Of a stretch of 64,000 nucleotides of DNA, positions 1 through 7,222 are shown piece by piece. The DNA is from RYN-133 sp963754285. Lineage in GTDB: Bacteria > Actinomycetota > Actinomycetes > Mycobacteriales > Jatrophihabitantaceae. The stretch spans positions 186,001 to 250,000 of the forward strand of contig CAVWFN010000020.1 of the NCBI GenBank assembly GCA_963754285.1, written 5' to 3'. Below the pieces are notes generated by a model. That model was given only the letters and a program-made list of their open reading frames with translations. It made no database searches and was not told the DNA's origin. The position numbers were made by a program, and so were the translations under genes. The number at the start of each line of letters is the position of its first letter. Position 1 is the stretch's first letter.

Positions 1-330
1 GATCACCCCGACCAGTTCCGGTTCCTCGTGCGCGAGCGTTACGGCGGGGTACGACAGGTGCGGCGGGCGATCGACACAGAACTCACTCTGTTCACGAGCG
101 AACTTGCCGTCGACCTCGCTCGGCTGACCGCGGGTTTCGACTGGAGTTCCGATGACCTCGAGATGACGGCCGATCTGATGGTCGCCGCGATGCTGAAGGC
201 GATCATGGATCTGCTCGAACTCGACCCACGCCCGGCCAGTCGCCGCGTCAAGGAAGCCGCGGTGCTCGAGCGCGGCACCCGGCAGCTGCGCCTGATTGCA
301 CTCGGGATGAGCGAATGGCGCAGCAAGTAG
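1..330 (+). CDS. TetR-type transcriptional regulator, C-terminal part (cut by window start)
   Basis: The reading frame is open from the first base of the window and stops at 330, so the 5' end with the helix-turn-helix lies outside. The visible 109 residues are helical. They start DHPDQFRFLVRERYGGVRQVRRAI, split here as HPDQFRF and RERYGGV, which resembles the ligand-binding C-terminal domain of TetR/AcrR repressors. Without the DNA-binding domain the assignment rests only on this similarity. No ligand can be inferred. Confidence 0.55.
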   Translation, partial: DHPDQFRFLVRERYGGVRQVRRAIDTELTLFTSELAVDLARLTAGFDWSSDDLEMTADLMVAAMLKAIMDLLELDPRPASRRVKEAAVLERGTRQLRLIALGMSEWRSK

Positions 331-404
331 CGGTACGCATGTAGATCGGGCTTGACCCAACCCGAACACAGCTCGAACTCGACCGGCACTCCCGACTCGT
401 ACAA

Positions 405-439
405 CTCCTCAAAGGCGAGATCGTCTCGTCAGTGAGGAG
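405..439 (+). promoter_or_regulatory. stem-loop that pairs the Shine-Dalgarno of the next gene
   Basis: CTCCTC at 405-410 is the exact complement of GAGGAG at 434-439, the ribosome binding site of the gene starting at 448. Between them CGAGA-TCG-TCTCG (416-428) forms a second perfect stem. In the mRNA the nested hairpin would hide the ribosome binding site. This is seen directly; a regulatory role is inference. Confidence 0.4.
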
Positions 440-447
440 ATCAACCG

Positions 448-987
448 ATGACCACGACAAGCAGAGCCGTTGCCGTTCTGGCCGTGTCCGCTGCGTGCCT
501 GACCGGGCTGGCGCCGGCTGCGGCAGCCGCGGCAACGACACCCACACCGAGTCCCACAGCACGCGCCTGTGACCGGGCGCCCTGGGAGGCGCGGGTGCAG
601 GGCGCGCCGCACTACCGGTCCGGTGCGGCCAGCGGCGACTACCTCTGGCACGACCGGCGTGGATTCCACCTGCGGGTGACGCACCGCAGCAACGACCGCG
701 CGGTGTTCAGCGGAACGCTCGTGAGCAGCGCGCCGATGCGCAGGGATCCTGTCCGGCTCGAGGGGCGCGACTACGCCGTCCTCTCGGCGAACCGCAAGGT
801 GCTCAGCTTCCGGTTCTACAACTACGGCCACACCGACGGCGTCAACTTCCACACCGACTGCGCGCGTGCGCTGACCATCCGCACGCTGCACCGCAACGGC
901 AACCCGTTGCCGACCTCGGCGGTCTACCTCGGCGCGACGAAGGCACACCCGGCCGACATCCCGTTCACGGTGCACCGCGTGCGCTAA
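448..987 (+). CDS. secreted protein of unknown function
   Basis: The 179-residue product begins with a typical signal peptide: MTTTSRAV, a hydrophobic run to about residue 30, and an Ala-rich cleavage region. A short Thr/Pro spacer follows, then a mature domain with two cysteines (C41 and one near residue 137) that could form a disulfide. The mature part looks beta-rich, with many aromatic and basic residues. I recognise no family. The start has a good ribosome binding site (GAGGAG, 434-439) 8 bases upstream, itself inside a predicted hairpin. The gene stands alone and converges on the pterin dehydratase gene, 4 bases away. Confidence 0.75.
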   Translation: MTTTSRAVAVLAVSAACLTGLAPAAAAAATTPTPSPTARACDRAPWEARVQGAPHYRSGAASGDYLWHDRRGFHLRVTHRSNDRAVFSGTLVSSAPMRRDPVRLEGRDYAVLSANRKVLSFRFYNYGHTDGVNFHTDCARALTIRTLHRNGNPLPTSAVYLGATKAHPADIPFTVHRVR

Positions 988-991
988 GTGC

Positions 992-1297
992 TCACGCCAG
1001 CGGCAGACCCGCTGCGGTTTCGTCGACTATCCCGGCGAGGGTGAGGTCCTTGTCGGTCACTCCACCCGCGCTGTGGGTCGACAGGGTGACGTCGACCCAG
1101 CGCCACCGGATCGACAGATCCGGGTGGTGATCGAGTTCCTCGCATCGTGGCGCGATGCGGTTGACGAACTCGACGGCCGTCGGGAAGTCGGCGAATTCGA
1201 TCGAGCGCGAGAGCTGTTCGGTGCTGCCCGCCCAGTCCGCGTGCAGCGACTCGAGTCCGGTGTCGATGGCGGCCTGATCCAGAACCTGCGCGCTCAT
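992..1297 (-). CDS. 4a-hydroxytetrahydrobiopterin dehydratase (pterin carbinolamine dehydratase)
   Basis: The 101-residue protein has the family's usual length and its signature region: EELDHHPDLSIRWRWVDVTL, with the adjacent His pair that binds and dehydrates the pterin carbinolamine, followed by THSAGGVTDKD. The enzyme recycles the 4a-hydroxytetrahydropterin made by aromatic amino acid hydroxylases and is cytosolic. No phenylalanine hydroxylase gene lies nearby, so its partner is not visible. In actinomycetes orphan copies are common, and some may act in molybdopterin-linked or regulatory roles. It is convergent with the secreted protein gene and divergent from orn. Confidence 0.9.
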   Translation of the reverse strand: MSAQVLDQAAIDTGLESLHADWAGSTEQLSRSIEFADFPTAVEFVNRIAPRCEELDHHPDLSIRWRWVDVTLSTHSAGGVTDKDLTLAGIVDETAAGLPLA

Positions 1298-1372
1298 CTG
1301 TCCACCCTAATCAGACCTCTGGCCAGACCACGAGCGCGGTGACAGCGCGCTCAGGGAGATAGCCTTCTGCGC

Positions 1373-1990
1373 ATGGCAGAGCGGTTGGTGTGGGTCGACT
1401 GTGAGATGACGGGGCTCGATCTGGCACGAGACGCGTTGATCGAGGTCGCCGTGATCGTGACCGACGCCGATCTGGTTCCGGTCGACGACGGGCTCGACGT
1501 GGTCATCAACGTCGCCGATGACGTCCTCGACACGATGATCCCGTTCGTCCACGACATGCACGAGTCATCGGGGCTCACCGAGGCCGTCCGCGCCTCCACG
1601 ATCACGCTCGGCGACGCCGAGACCATGGTGCTCGACTACGTGCGCAGTCACGTGCCTGAAGCCCGCACGGCCCCGTTGTGCGGCAACTCGATCGCCACCG
1701 ACCGCGGCTTCCTCGCGAGGGACATGCCGCGGCTGGACGAGCACCTGCACTACCGCATGATCGACGTGTCGTCGATCAAGGAGCTCTCCAAGCGCTGGTA
1801 CCCGCGTGTCTATCAGTCGCAGCCGCCGAAGGGCCTCGCCCACCGCGCGCTCGCGGACATTCGCGAGAGCATCCGCGAACTCGCCTACTACCGGCAGACT
1901 CTGTTCGTCGAGCCGCCCGGACCCAGCCAGGAGCAGGCTCAGGCGGCTGCCCAGGCGGTTCTCGACGCAGGACAGCGACGGGTAGACTGA
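1373..1990 (+). CDS. orn: oligoribonuclease
   Basis: This 205-residue DEDDh exonuclease starts with MAERLVWVDCEMTGLD, holding the first two acidic metal ligands (DCE). It continues with GNSIATDRGFLARDMP and ends the catalytic core with AHRALADIRESI, which carries the DEDDh His and final Asp. Orn degrades 2-5 nt RNAs and pGpG to mononucleotides in the cytosol, completing RNA turnover and c-di-GMP breakdown. That fits the GGDEF-EAL protein at 58116-61067. Length and all motifs are standard. It lies directly upstream of tRNA-His, an arrangement familiar from actinobacteria. Confidence 0.97.
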   Translation: MAERLVWVDCEMTGLDLARDALIEVAVIVTDADLVPVDDGLDVVINVADDVLDTMIPFVHDMHESSGLTEAVRASTITLGDAETMVLDYVRSHVPEARTAPLCGNSIATDRGFLARDMPRLDEHLHYRMIDVSSIKELSKRWYPRVYQSQPPKGLAHRALADIRESIRELAYYRQTLFVEPPGPSQEQAQAAAQAVLDAGQRRVD

Positions 1991-2035
1991 CGCGGCTGCG
2001 CCACGGTGAAACGATCTCGCCCCGGCGCGGCGATG

Positions 2036-2108
2036 GTGGGTGTAGCTCAGCAGGTAGAGCACCTGGTTGTGGTCCAGGATGTCGCGGGTTCGAGCCCCGT
2101 CACTCACC
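2036..2108 (+). tRNA. tRNA-His (anticodon GTG)
   Basis: A full cloverleaf is visible: acceptor GTGGGTG (2036-2042) pairs with CACTCAC (2101-2107) with one G-T wobble. The anticodon stem CTGG/CCAG encloses loop TTGTGGT with anticodon GTG. The T-loop is TTCGAGC. The base before the acceptor (2035) is G and the discriminator is C, the G-1:C73 identity pair of tRNA-His. No encoded CCA is seen. Confidence 0.97.
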
Positions 2109-2112
2109 CCGA

Positions 2113-2178
2113 GTGAGGGTGTACGCACGCGGTTGTGGTGCCATGCACCGTGTCGCGGGTTCGTACCGCGTCACTCAC
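2113..2178 (+). pseudogene. decayed tandem tRNA-His-like copy
   Basis: Starting 5 bases after tRNA-His, this segment repeats three blocks of that tRNA in order: GGTTGTGGT (anticodon region), TGTCGCGGGTTCG (T-arm) and CGTCACTCACC (3' acceptor). Its own 5' end GTGAGGG pairs with CACTCAC in 6 of 7 positions, and CGCGG-GTTCGTA-CCGCG forms a perfect 5-bp T-arm. A normal D-arm is missing and the anticodon stem is replaced by GGTGC-CAT-GCACC. It is either a tRNA remnant or the scar of an element that integrated at the tRNA 3' end. Confidence 0.6.
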
Positions 2179-2207
2179 CGGGTGAGCATCTGGAGGGGGT
2201 GGAGCGG

Positions 2208-2909
2208 ATGGTCGAGGTTTCCAGACTCTCAGCGGCCGAGGCCGTTCATATGGTCGCCGAACTTGCTTCTGAGTTGGTCGACGCGCCATCGCTGCAAGAG
2301 GTGCTCGAGCGCGCGCTAGGCCTCGCCGTCGAGATCGTCCCCGGCTGCGAGGAGGCCGGCATCTCGCTGCTGCAGAACCGGATCATCGACACGCCCGCCA
2401 GCTTCGGCGAGATCGCGGCACGTTGCGACAAGTTGCAGGAACAGCTCGGTGAAGGTCCCTGCATCACCGCGCTCCTGGAAGCCGACATCATCCGCATCGA
2501 CGACGTCGCCACCGACACGCGGTGGCCACGTTTCGCGGAGGGTGCCGTCCAGGAAGGCGTGCAAAGCATGCTGGCGTGCCGGCTCGCGACACAGCGCGAC
2601 AAGCTCGGGGCACTGAACATGTACGCCACCAAGACCAACGCGTTCACGCCGGAGTCCGAGGCGATGGCAGTCGGTTACGCGGCGCACGTGAGCCTTGCGC
2701 TGTCGGCCCTCGATCGCGAGTCGAACCTGCGCCGCGCGCTGGAAAGCCGCGAGGTGATCGGCCAGGCGATGGGCATTTTGATGGAACGCCACCGGATCAC
2801 GGCCAGCCAGGCCTTCGACGTGATGGTTCACGCGTCGCAGCGCAGCAACGTCAAGCTGCGCATGATCGCCGACGAACTGGTGCGAACGGGCTCGCTGCCG
2901 TCCGCGTAG
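2208..2909 (+). CDS. GAF-ANTAR domain transcription antitermination regulator
   Basis: The 233-residue protein has an N-terminal GAF sensor domain (about 15-150; LGEGPCITALLEADIIRIDD) and a C-terminal ANTAR RNA-binding domain (about 165-225). The ANTAR part reads VIGQAMGILMERHRIT then AFDVMVHASQRSN. ANTAR proteins bind paired stem-loops in nascent RNA and stop termination. GAF-ANTAR proteins of this type are widespread in actinomycetes, usually with unknown ligands. I chose ATG 2208, with GGAGG (2192-2196) upstream; an in-frame GTG at 2199 sits too close to that site. Longer in-frame readings would run into the tRNA region. Confidence 0.88.
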   Translation: MVEVSRLSAAEAVHMVAELASELVDAPSLQEVLERALGLAVEIVPGCEEAGISLLQNRIIDTPASFGEIAARCDKLQEQLGEGPCITALLEADIIRIDDVATDTRWPRFAEGAVQEGVQSMLACRLATQRDKLGALNMYATKTNAFTPESEAMAVGYAAHVSLALSALDRESNLRRALESREVIGQAMGILMERHRITASQAFDVMVHASQRSNVKLRMIADELVRTGSLPSA

Positions 2910-2918
2910 CTCGCCGGT

Positions 2919-3422
2919 TCAGCCGACCTCAGCCGGACGGGCGGGCAGCAGCAACAGCGGGCTCGCCGGCGCGGCGATCCGCAGCGCGGCCTCGAGACGT
3001 CCGTCGACGCCGGTCAGGATCAACGTGCCGCGCGCGGCCAGCAGCTGTTCGTGGGCGCGGGCGATAACGACCATCGCGGCATCACCCAGCGTGCGAACGC
3101 CGCCGAGGTGCATACGCAAAAAGCGTCGGCCCGTACGCAGGTGACCTTCGATCACTTCACCGAGGACGGCCGCGCCGTCGTCGTCGAGATCGCCACTGAT
3201 TGTCAGGTTGGCTCGGGTCGCGTCGCAGCTCGAGGTGCGGACGTCGAAACCACTGGTCGGAATGCTCGGGCCTGTCTCGACAGACAGCGTCACAGTCGCT
3301 CCGCTCGTGGCGGTTGCCAGCGTGCCGGGCCCCTGCAGTTTCAGTCGCCAACGTGCTGGCTTGCGCCGTTGTCCGGGGGTGATACCCGCCGGTATCGGCA
3401 GTCTAACCACGACATCGAACAA
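2919..3422 (-). CDS. STAS-domain protein (anti-sigma factor antagonist-like)
   Basis: Residues about 65-160 look like a STAS domain: a beta-alpha repeat with LTISGDLDDDGAAVLGEVI, then FLRMHLGGVRTLGDAAMVV, where the phosphorylatable Ser/Thr motif would be, then RGTLILTGVDGRL. Position for position the usual D-S-S/T-G is altered to LGDAA, so this may not be phosphorylated. The first 55 residues are basic and unlike STAS, and the true start may be further inside. It sits between two ANTAR genes, suggesting a partner-switching or sensory role. Confidence 0.6.
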   Translation of the reverse strand: MFDVVVRLPIPAGITPGQRRKPARWRLKLQGPGTLATATSGATVTLSVETGPSIPTSGFDVRTSSCDATRANLTISGDLDDDGAAVLGEVIEGHLRTGRRFLRMHLGGVRTLGDAAMVVIARAHEQLLAARGTLILTGVDGRLEAALRIAAPASPLLLLPARPAEVG

Positions 3423-3459
3423 ATTGCCACTCCGGACATTTCGCCTCAGTCGGACCGCG

Positions 3460-4194
3460 TCATTCAGGCACCGTGCCGGTCAGGACGACGTCCTCGGCGA
3501 CGTCGCGCAGCTTGCGGTGTCCGCGCTGGCTGGCCTCGCGCAGCAGTTCGAACGCGGCCGCGTCGGTGATGCGCCGATGCGCCATCAAGATCCCGATCGC
3601 GGTGCCGATGCGACGGTTGCTCGACAGCGCGATCTGCAGATTGGCGGTGGCTGCATCGGCGGCGCGCCGTTCTGCCTCGTGAGCGAGCACGCGTGCCGTC
3701 AGGTCGGCTGCGTTGACGAGCACGCCGGCCGTCTTCGAGGTGCCGTCGCTCAGCGGCGCCAGCGACACCGTCCAGAACCTGGCCGGGGCGCCGTCGACGG
3801 GCAACGCCACGTCCTCGACGATGTGCCGTTCGCCGGTCTTGATCACGCGCACTGCGTGCGGGGCGAACACCGCCCACCGCTCGGGCCAGCAGTGGTGCGC
3901 GGCTCGCCCGACCGCGGGCTGGTCAACGCCGAGCGACGCGATCACCGCATCGTTGTGCAACTGGATGAACTGCTCGCCCCACCAGACGAGCATCGGCGCC
4001 GCGGAGCGCACGACGGTGTGAGCAGCACGGCGCAGATCGGGTCCCCACGTTTCCGGCGGACCGAGCGCCGTCTGCGTCCAATCGATCGCGCGCAGCGCAG
4101 CACAGGTCTGCCCAGGTGCGTCGAACAATGAGTGCGAGCGCGCGGCGTCCTCGTAGGGATCGGCATCGCGGCGGGACATGGTCGTCTCCGTCAC
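3460..4194 (-). CDS. PAS-ANTAR domain regulator
   Basis: The 244-residue protein has a PAS-like sensor (about 30-165). It includes SAAPMLVWWGEQFIQLHND, typical of PAS domains next to histidine kinase or ANTAR outputs, then a short linker helix (about 165-190). The C-terminal ANTAR domain (about 190-240) reads RIGTAIGILMAHRRIT and LREASQRGHRKL. It should act by RNA antitermination in response to an unknown signal. It is not overlapping its neighbours, and is the second ANTAR protein within 2 kb. Confidence 0.85.
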   Translation of the reverse strand: MTETTMSRRDADPYEDAARSHSLFDAPGQTCAALRAIDWTQTALGPPETWGPDLRRAAHTVVRSAAPMLVWWGEQFIQLHNDAVIASLGVDQPAVGRAAHHCWPERWAVFAPHAVRVIKTGERHIVEDVALPVDGAPARFWTVSLAPLSDGTSKTAGVLVNAADLTARVLAHEAERRAADAATANLQIALSSNRRIGTAIGILMAHRRITDAAAFELLREASQRGHRKLRDVAEDVVLTGTVPE

Positions 4195-4275
4195 GGTCGG
4201 TCCGTGCAGTGCTGATCTTCAACACCGACAACGGGTCTCAGCGCGAGATAGTAATCACACGTGGTGGCAACGCGA

Positions 4276-5382
4276 TCAGAGGGCGTGCAGATGCTGCGCG
4301 AGCTGAGTGCCGAGGAACCCGAGCAACGCCCGTTCGTCCGTGTCGAGTCCGGGTGCACGGGGCGGACGGCGCGCGGTGAGCGTCTGCGAGAAGCTGCCGT
4401 CGAGGTAGGCCGAAACGACGTGCGGGTGCACGTAGTGCGCCCGGGCGACCGTGCGGGTGTTGTTCAGGAATTCCGAGGCTGCATCGACTGCGTTCAGCAC
4501 GCGCTGTTCGCGGGTGCTCTGGTCGTCGGACGGAGGCAAGTGCTTGCGCAGCGACGAGAACGCAACGCGGGTGCCGTGCCACGTGCGGAAGTCCTTGGCA
4601 GTCACCCGCGCTCCGGCGAGTTCGCCGAGACGCTGATTGAGTTCGTCCGCCCCGATCGGGGACCCGTCGACCGCGAAGAGGCGACGGCCTCGCTGTCCGA
4701 GCAGGACCGTCACGACGCGCGCTACTGCACGGTCGTGGAGGGTGACCTGCGCCTGCTTGCCGGACTTCGCGGGGAAGTCGAACAGCACCGACCCGCCGAC
4801 CACCCGTACGTGCTTCTTGGTCAGGGTGGACAGGCCGTAACTCGCGTTCTCCTCCGCGTACTCCTCGCTACCCACGCGCAGCCCGCACACATCGACGATG
4901 CGCAACATCGCCGCGAGCACTTGGTCACGGTCGAACGTGCGGCGGCGGAGTTGGGTCGCCACGTCGGCGCGGATCTTGGGCAGCCGCGGGCCGACATCGA
5001 CGAGGCGGTAGAAGTTGAGCAGGTCACGGAACGATCGCCAGTCATCGTGGTACCGGTATTGCCGCCGACCGCGGTCGTCGTTGCCGATGGCCAGCAGGTG
5101 TCCGTCGTCGAACGCGCAGATCCACACTTCGGACCACGCAGGCGGAATCGCGAGCGCCTTGATGCGCACCCGCACCTGTGCCGCGACAGTCTTGCCCTGT
5201 GCATCGACATAGCTGAAACCCTTGCCGCGGCGCGTGCGGCGGATTCCCGGCTCGTCCGGACTGACGTAACGCAAGCCGGCTGCGGCCGCACATCGCTCGG
5301 CGTCTTCGTAGAGTTCGACGATCTGATCGATGGTGATCCGCTTGCGGCGATGCGGTGGTGACGCGGCAGCGGGTTCGGACAT
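4276..5382 (-). CDS. type IB DNA topoisomerase
   Basis: The 368-residue protein matches the poxvirus-like bacterial TopIB family. The N-terminal domain has GLRYVSPDEPGIRR (about 36-49) and the KALAIPPAW motif. The catalytic domain has CGLRVGSEEYAEEN (first catalytic Arg), WHGTR (second Arg, about 272) and a C-terminal TVARAHYVHPHV with the DNA-linking Tyr at about 317. It nicks and reseals one strand through a 3'-phosphotyrosine and relaxes supercoils without ATP. All catalytic residues are present. The last 40 residues are a short tail. It is transcribed towards the PAS-ANTAR gene and is an optional extra to TopA in actinobacteria. Confidence 0.93.
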   Translation of the reverse strand: MSEPAAASPPHRRKRITIDQIVELYEDAERCAAAAGLRYVSPDEPGIRRTRRGKGFSYVDAQGKTVAAQVRVRIKALAIPPAWSEVWICAFDDGHLLAIGNDDRGRRQYRYHDDWRSFRDLLNFYRLVDVGPRLPKIRADVATQLRRRTFDRDQVLAAMLRIVDVCGLRVGSEEYAEENASYGLSTLTKKHVRVVGGSVLFDFPAKSGKQAQVTLHDRAVARVVTVLLGQRGRRLFAVDGSPIGADELNQRLGELAGARVTAKDFRTWHGTRVAFSSLRKHLPPSDDQSTREQRVLNAVDAASEFLNNTRTVARAHYVHPHVVSAYLDGSFSQTLTARRPPRAPGLDTDERALLGFLGTQLAQHLHAL

Positions 5383-5413
5383 GCCTGTCAGTTACCCGCG
5401 CGCGGGTGATCTT

Positions 5414-5908
5414 TCACTCGGGGCGTAGGTCACGCGACGGTCGCCGCCGACGCACCTCGGACGGAAGGACGTACCACGAGCCGATCAGCACCAGGCCGAG
5501 CACGACGGTGAACACGACTGCGAGCGCCAGGTTGACGACCACGCTCACCACGAACAGCACCGCGCTGAGGACGGCGACCGCGAGGAAAACGAGACCGGTC
5601 GCGGCGAGATGCGAAGTCAGGTCGACGAGTTCCTGCTTCTGGTGGCGACGGAACAGCATCCGGTGCACTGCTACCGGCCCGATGAGCATGATCGCGGCGA
5701 GTGCCGACGCCACCAGTGTCACGAGATAGATCCCGCGCTGATAGGACGAGATCTCGGTGAACCGCGTCTGGAAGGCGATCCCGAGAAGGAACGCGAACAG
5801 GATCTGCACGCCCGTCTGGGCGACGCGCAACTCTTGCAGCAGTTCGCCGTAGTTGCGGTCGAGCCGCTCGGCTTCGGACTCGTCACTGCGGCTGTAGTCG
5901 TCGCCCAC
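5414..5908 (-). CDS. DUF6328-like small membrane protein
   Basis: The 164-residue protein has an acidic cytoplasmic N-terminus (DESEAERLDRNYGELLQELR) followed by four hydrophobic segments at about 30-50, 60-80, 105-125 and 128-148. It ends in an Arg-rich tail. ELLQELRVAQTGVQILFAFL is the characteristic opening of the DUF6328 family, whose function is unknown. It ends the transcript that starts with the CDF transporter: the two are 9 bases apart and in the same direction. Confidence 0.75.
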   Translation of the reverse strand: MGDDYSRSDESEAERLDRNYGELLQELRVAQTGVQILFAFLLGIAFQTRFTEISSYQRGIYLVTLVASALAAIMLIGPVAVHRMLFRRHQKQELVDLTSHLAATGLVFLAVAVLSAVLFVVSVVVNLALAVVFTVVLGLVLIGSWYVLPSEVRRRRPSRDLRPE

Positions 5909-5917
5909 GGTGTGTCC

Positions 5918-6952
5918 TTACTTTTCGGCGGGAGCCTCGCGGTCGGAAAGGATGCGACCGTAGCGCGCCTGAACCCGGTCCTGGATCCGCGGATCGCCAC
6001 GCGAGACCGGCTGGATGAAGACCTCGCTCAGCTCGGTGAAACGCTCGCGAAGGTCGCCGTCGATACGCATGCACGCCTGCTCGATGTCGCCCGAGCTGAC
6101 CTCGTCGGCGAAGTCGGCGCGCACGCACAGCAGCACGCTCCCCGCGCCGACGACCATCGACAGCACGTCGACCACATCGACGATCTCGGCTTCGTCCTCG
6201 AGGAACGCTTCGATCTCGCGCAGCAGGGTCAGGCTGGCCTGCTTGCCGATCAGCAGGTCACCGGTCGACCGGGCGAGCACGAAGGCGACGACCAGCAACA
6301 GCACGCCGATGCACAGCGAGGCGATGCCGTCGTACACGCTCGAGCCGGTGAGCTGGTGCAGCCCCACGCCGGCGGCGGCGATGACGATGCCGATCAGTGC
6401 TGCGGAGTCCTCCATCGCGACGCTGTTCACGGTCGGGTCTTCGGGATCGCGGATGAGCGCACGCAGCGTCTTGCGCGAGCGCCGCGCCTGCGAGCGTGCG
6501 CGTCGAAGCGCTTGGAGGAACGACGTCCCCTCGAGGACGGCGGCGAGCGCGAGCACCGGATAGTTGATCCAGAGCTTGTCCGTCGACTCCGCTGCTCCGC
6601 CGAGGATCGTGTGCAGTCCCTCGTAGATCGAGAACGCTGCGCCGGACACGAAGATCGCGCCCGCGGCCAGCAGCGACCAGAAGTAGCGTTCCTTGCCGTA
6701 GCCGAAGGGATGGCGCGCGTCTGCGGGACGATCGGAGCGCCGCAGTGCGACGATCAACAAGATCTCGGTGGTCGAGTCACCGACCGAGTGCGCCGCCTCG
6801 GACAGCAGTGCCGCCGACCCACTGATCACTCCTGCGATGAGCTTGAGCACCCCGACTGCCACGTTCGCAGCGAGCGCGAGCAGGACGGTGAAGAGGCCTT
6901 CGTCGCTCTCTTCGCCACCGCCGTTGTCAGCGGCGTCCGGCTCGTCACTCAT
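5918..6952 (-). CDS. cation diffusion facilitator family metal transporter
   Basis: The 344-residue protein has the six-helix CDF architecture. Helix 2 carries the HSVGDSTTE metal site (HxxxD) and a matching acidic/His pair, AMEDSAALIG, appears in helix 5. The HPFGYGKERYFWSL loop between helices 2 and 3 is a family signature. A C-terminal cytoplasmic ferredoxin-like dimerisation domain runs from about residue 240. It exports divalent metal ions such as Zn2+, Mn2+ or Fe2+ in exchange for protons; the substrate cannot be read from sequence. It is followed by the DUF6328-like gene. Confidence 0.9.
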   Translation of the reverse strand: MSDEPDAADNGGGEESDEGLFTVLLALAANVAVGVLKLIAGVISGSAALLSEAAHSVGDSTTEILLIVALRRSDRPADARHPFGYGKERYFWSLLAAGAIFVSGAAFSIYEGLHTILGGAAESTDKLWINYPVLALAAVLEGTSFLQALRRARSQARRSRKTLRALIRDPEDPTVNSVAMEDSAALIGIVIAAAGVGLHQLTGSSVYDGIASLCIGVLLLVVAFVLARSTGDLLIGKQASLTLLREIEAFLEDEAEIVDVVDVLSMVVGAGSVLLCVRADFADEVSSGDIEQACMRIDGDLRERFTELSEVFIQPVSRGDPRIQDRVQARYGRILSDREAPAEK

Positions 6953-7036
6953 ACGGCTGACCCTTCCCTACGGCGCAGCCTGAGTACCGCCCCGGCACAC
7001 GAAATCGGGTCGATCGCACCGTGCTAATGTTGCTGT

Positions 7037-7059
7037 CCGGCCCACCTGAGGTGGGCCGG
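7037..7059. repeat. perfect hairpin upstream of tRNA-Lys
   Basis: CCGGCCCACC-TGA-GGTGGGCCGG is a perfect 10-bp inverted repeat with a 3-base loop, ending 11 bases before the tRNA. No T-tract follows on either strand. It could be an operator for the divergent CDF gene or a processing signal in the tRNA precursor. Confidence 0.5.
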
Positions 7060-7070
7060 AAGCATGACCG

Positions 7071-7143
<73 letters not shown>

Positions 7144-7186
7144 CCCATCCGAAGTCATTCAGGCGCAAGCATCGAACTTGCACCAT

Positions 7187-7222
7187 CCAACCCGCATGAG
7201 GCCTACCGCCCTACCGGGTTGG
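7187..7222 (-). terminator. possible terminator stem at the end of the Rieske gene
   Basis: CCAACCCG (7187-7194) and CGGGTTGG (7215-7222) are exact inverted repeats spanning the stop codon of the DUF2231-Rieske gene. There is no T-run, and the 20-base loop is long, so this is a weak candidate. Confidence 0.25.
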
